A stretch of DNA of 5,558 nt from an archaeon (GTDB taxonomy: Archaea; Thermoproteota; Nitrososphaeria; Nitrososphaerales; Nitrosopumilaceae). The notes beneath the pieces were generated by a model. The model searched no databases. It worked only from the letters and a program-made list of their open reading frames with translations, and was not told the DNA's origin. A program made the position numbers and the translations under genes. Below, one piece after another: positions 5,071 to 5,558 of the stretch (its first letter is position 1; every line of letters starts with the position of its first letter). Where the stretch lies: positions 1-5,558 of the forward strand of contig SBBK01000210.1 in assembly GCA_005240025.1 (NCBI GenBank), read 5' to 3'.

Positions 5071-5558
5071 CTATAACGCTATGATTGCCTTCTTTTGCTC
5101 TTTTGTCAAGAGGCGAAAGCCACTCTTATCAATAATTGCCACATTGATACCGTCCCCCGTGCCAATGTTTCTAACAATAGCTGCTTTGACTGCTCGTAAA
5201 GCAATGAGTTTGGCTTCTTCAACTTTGAGGTTATCATGATATTCATCCTCTAGCGTTCCATAAGCAACCGGGGAGCCACTTCCGGTAGTGACGTATTTTT
5301 TCTCTTCCACTGAGCCGAACATGTCGACGTTTACCAGTGCAGGCCCGTCATTGTCATAACCCCCAATAAGGATATCTGCAATGAATGGATATCCTCTGTT
5401 TTGATGGAACAAAAGGGAGCAGAGCCTGGCAAGGGATCTGATCGGTATGTTTTCATTTTTTTGAATTTTGTGTATGTTTGCGTGATATCTCAGTACGTCG
5501 GTTATGTTTTGCGCATCTGCCACGCCTCCTGCCATTGTCATTCCAGCATGCTTTGCAA
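5071..5558 (-). CDS. psmB: Proteasome beta subunit, 5'-truncated by the window edge
   Basis: The frame is open to the right end of the window; the visible fragment reads AKHAGMTMAGGVADAQ onward for about 162 residues to TAG 5071-5073. It aligns by eye with 20S proteasome beta subunits from about residue 40 of the mature chain: GMT-AG--ADAQ, the GG-D segment (ILIGGYDNDGP), GSGSP (which includes Ser129 in Thermoplasma numbering) and the GTGDGINVAII strand. The propeptide, nucleophilic Thr1, Asp17 and Lys33 lie outside the window. The residue matching Asp166 is Asn (codon at 5167-5169, in RNIGTG), and the one matching Ser169 is Thr. The internal ATG at 5541 is not the start. The protein would form the inner rings of the 20S proteasome. 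The gene precedes aCPSF1 by 7 nt, an arrangement seen in other archaea. Whether it is the active or a second, non-active beta subunit cannot be settled here. Confidence 0.95.
   Translation of the reverse strand, partial: AKHAGMTMAGGVADAQNITDVLRYHANIHKIQKNENIPIRSLARLCSLLFHQNRGYPFIADILIGGYDNDGPALVNVDMFGSVEEKKYVTTGSGSPVAYGTLEDEYHDNLKVEEAKLIALRAVKAAIVRNIGTGDGINVAIIDKSGFRLLTKEQKKAIIAL

Noticed and set aside
3147..5239. Several plus-strand open frames of 66-118 codons opposite aCPSF1 and psmB
   Set aside because: All are antisense to strongly conserved, motif-complete proteins and show no domain of their own.

Overview
The window looks like chromosome of an ammonia-oxidising-type archaeon (Nitrososphaerota/Thaumarchaeota). 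The evidence is the gene content: an archaeal SepF, a KH-domain beta-CASP nuclease of the aCPSF1/FttA type directly behind a proteasome beta subunit, an M24 peptidase with a TATA box placed for a leaderless or nearly leaderless start, and a small PP-loop protein. Codon use is moderately AT-rich throughout. No species is assigned, because no rRNA or other decisive marker is present.

Layout, left to right. Positions 1-462 hold no intact gene. Inside this stretch, 138 to about 360 reads as the decayed N-terminus of a TnpB/OrfB-like (IS200/IS605-type) protein with one frameshift and one amber codon, followed at 353-394 by overlapping inverted repeats. Positions 463-1524 (minus) encode a complete Xaa-Pro-peptidase-like M24 metallopeptidase. 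A divergent promoter region (1525-1636) separates it from a plus-strand pair: a ThiI-like PP-loop ATPase (1637-2653) and, 30 nt further on, sepF (2684-3004). A 121-nt convergent intergenic region with an 8-bp inverted repeat follows. The minus-strand pair psmB (5071 to beyond 5558, cut by the window edge) and aCPSF1/fttA (3126-5063) occupies the rest, with only 7 nt between the two genes.

How the genes fit together. The psmB-aCPSF1 pair couples a protein-degradation subunit with the archaeal 3'-end-processing and transcription-termination nuclease, an arrangement known from other archaea. The PP-loop protein and SepF are probably co-transcribed, though no functional link can be read from the sequence. 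The M24 peptidase is a housekeeping dipeptide/proline-peptide hydrolase.

Most of the window is ordinary archaeal housekeeping. The points most worth a second look are the Asn in place of the conserved Asp (position 166 in Thermoplasma numbering) in the beta subunit, the transposon-protein fossil with its hairpins, and the start-codon revisions implied by the TATA boxes. I did not find convincing evidence of a new biological system.
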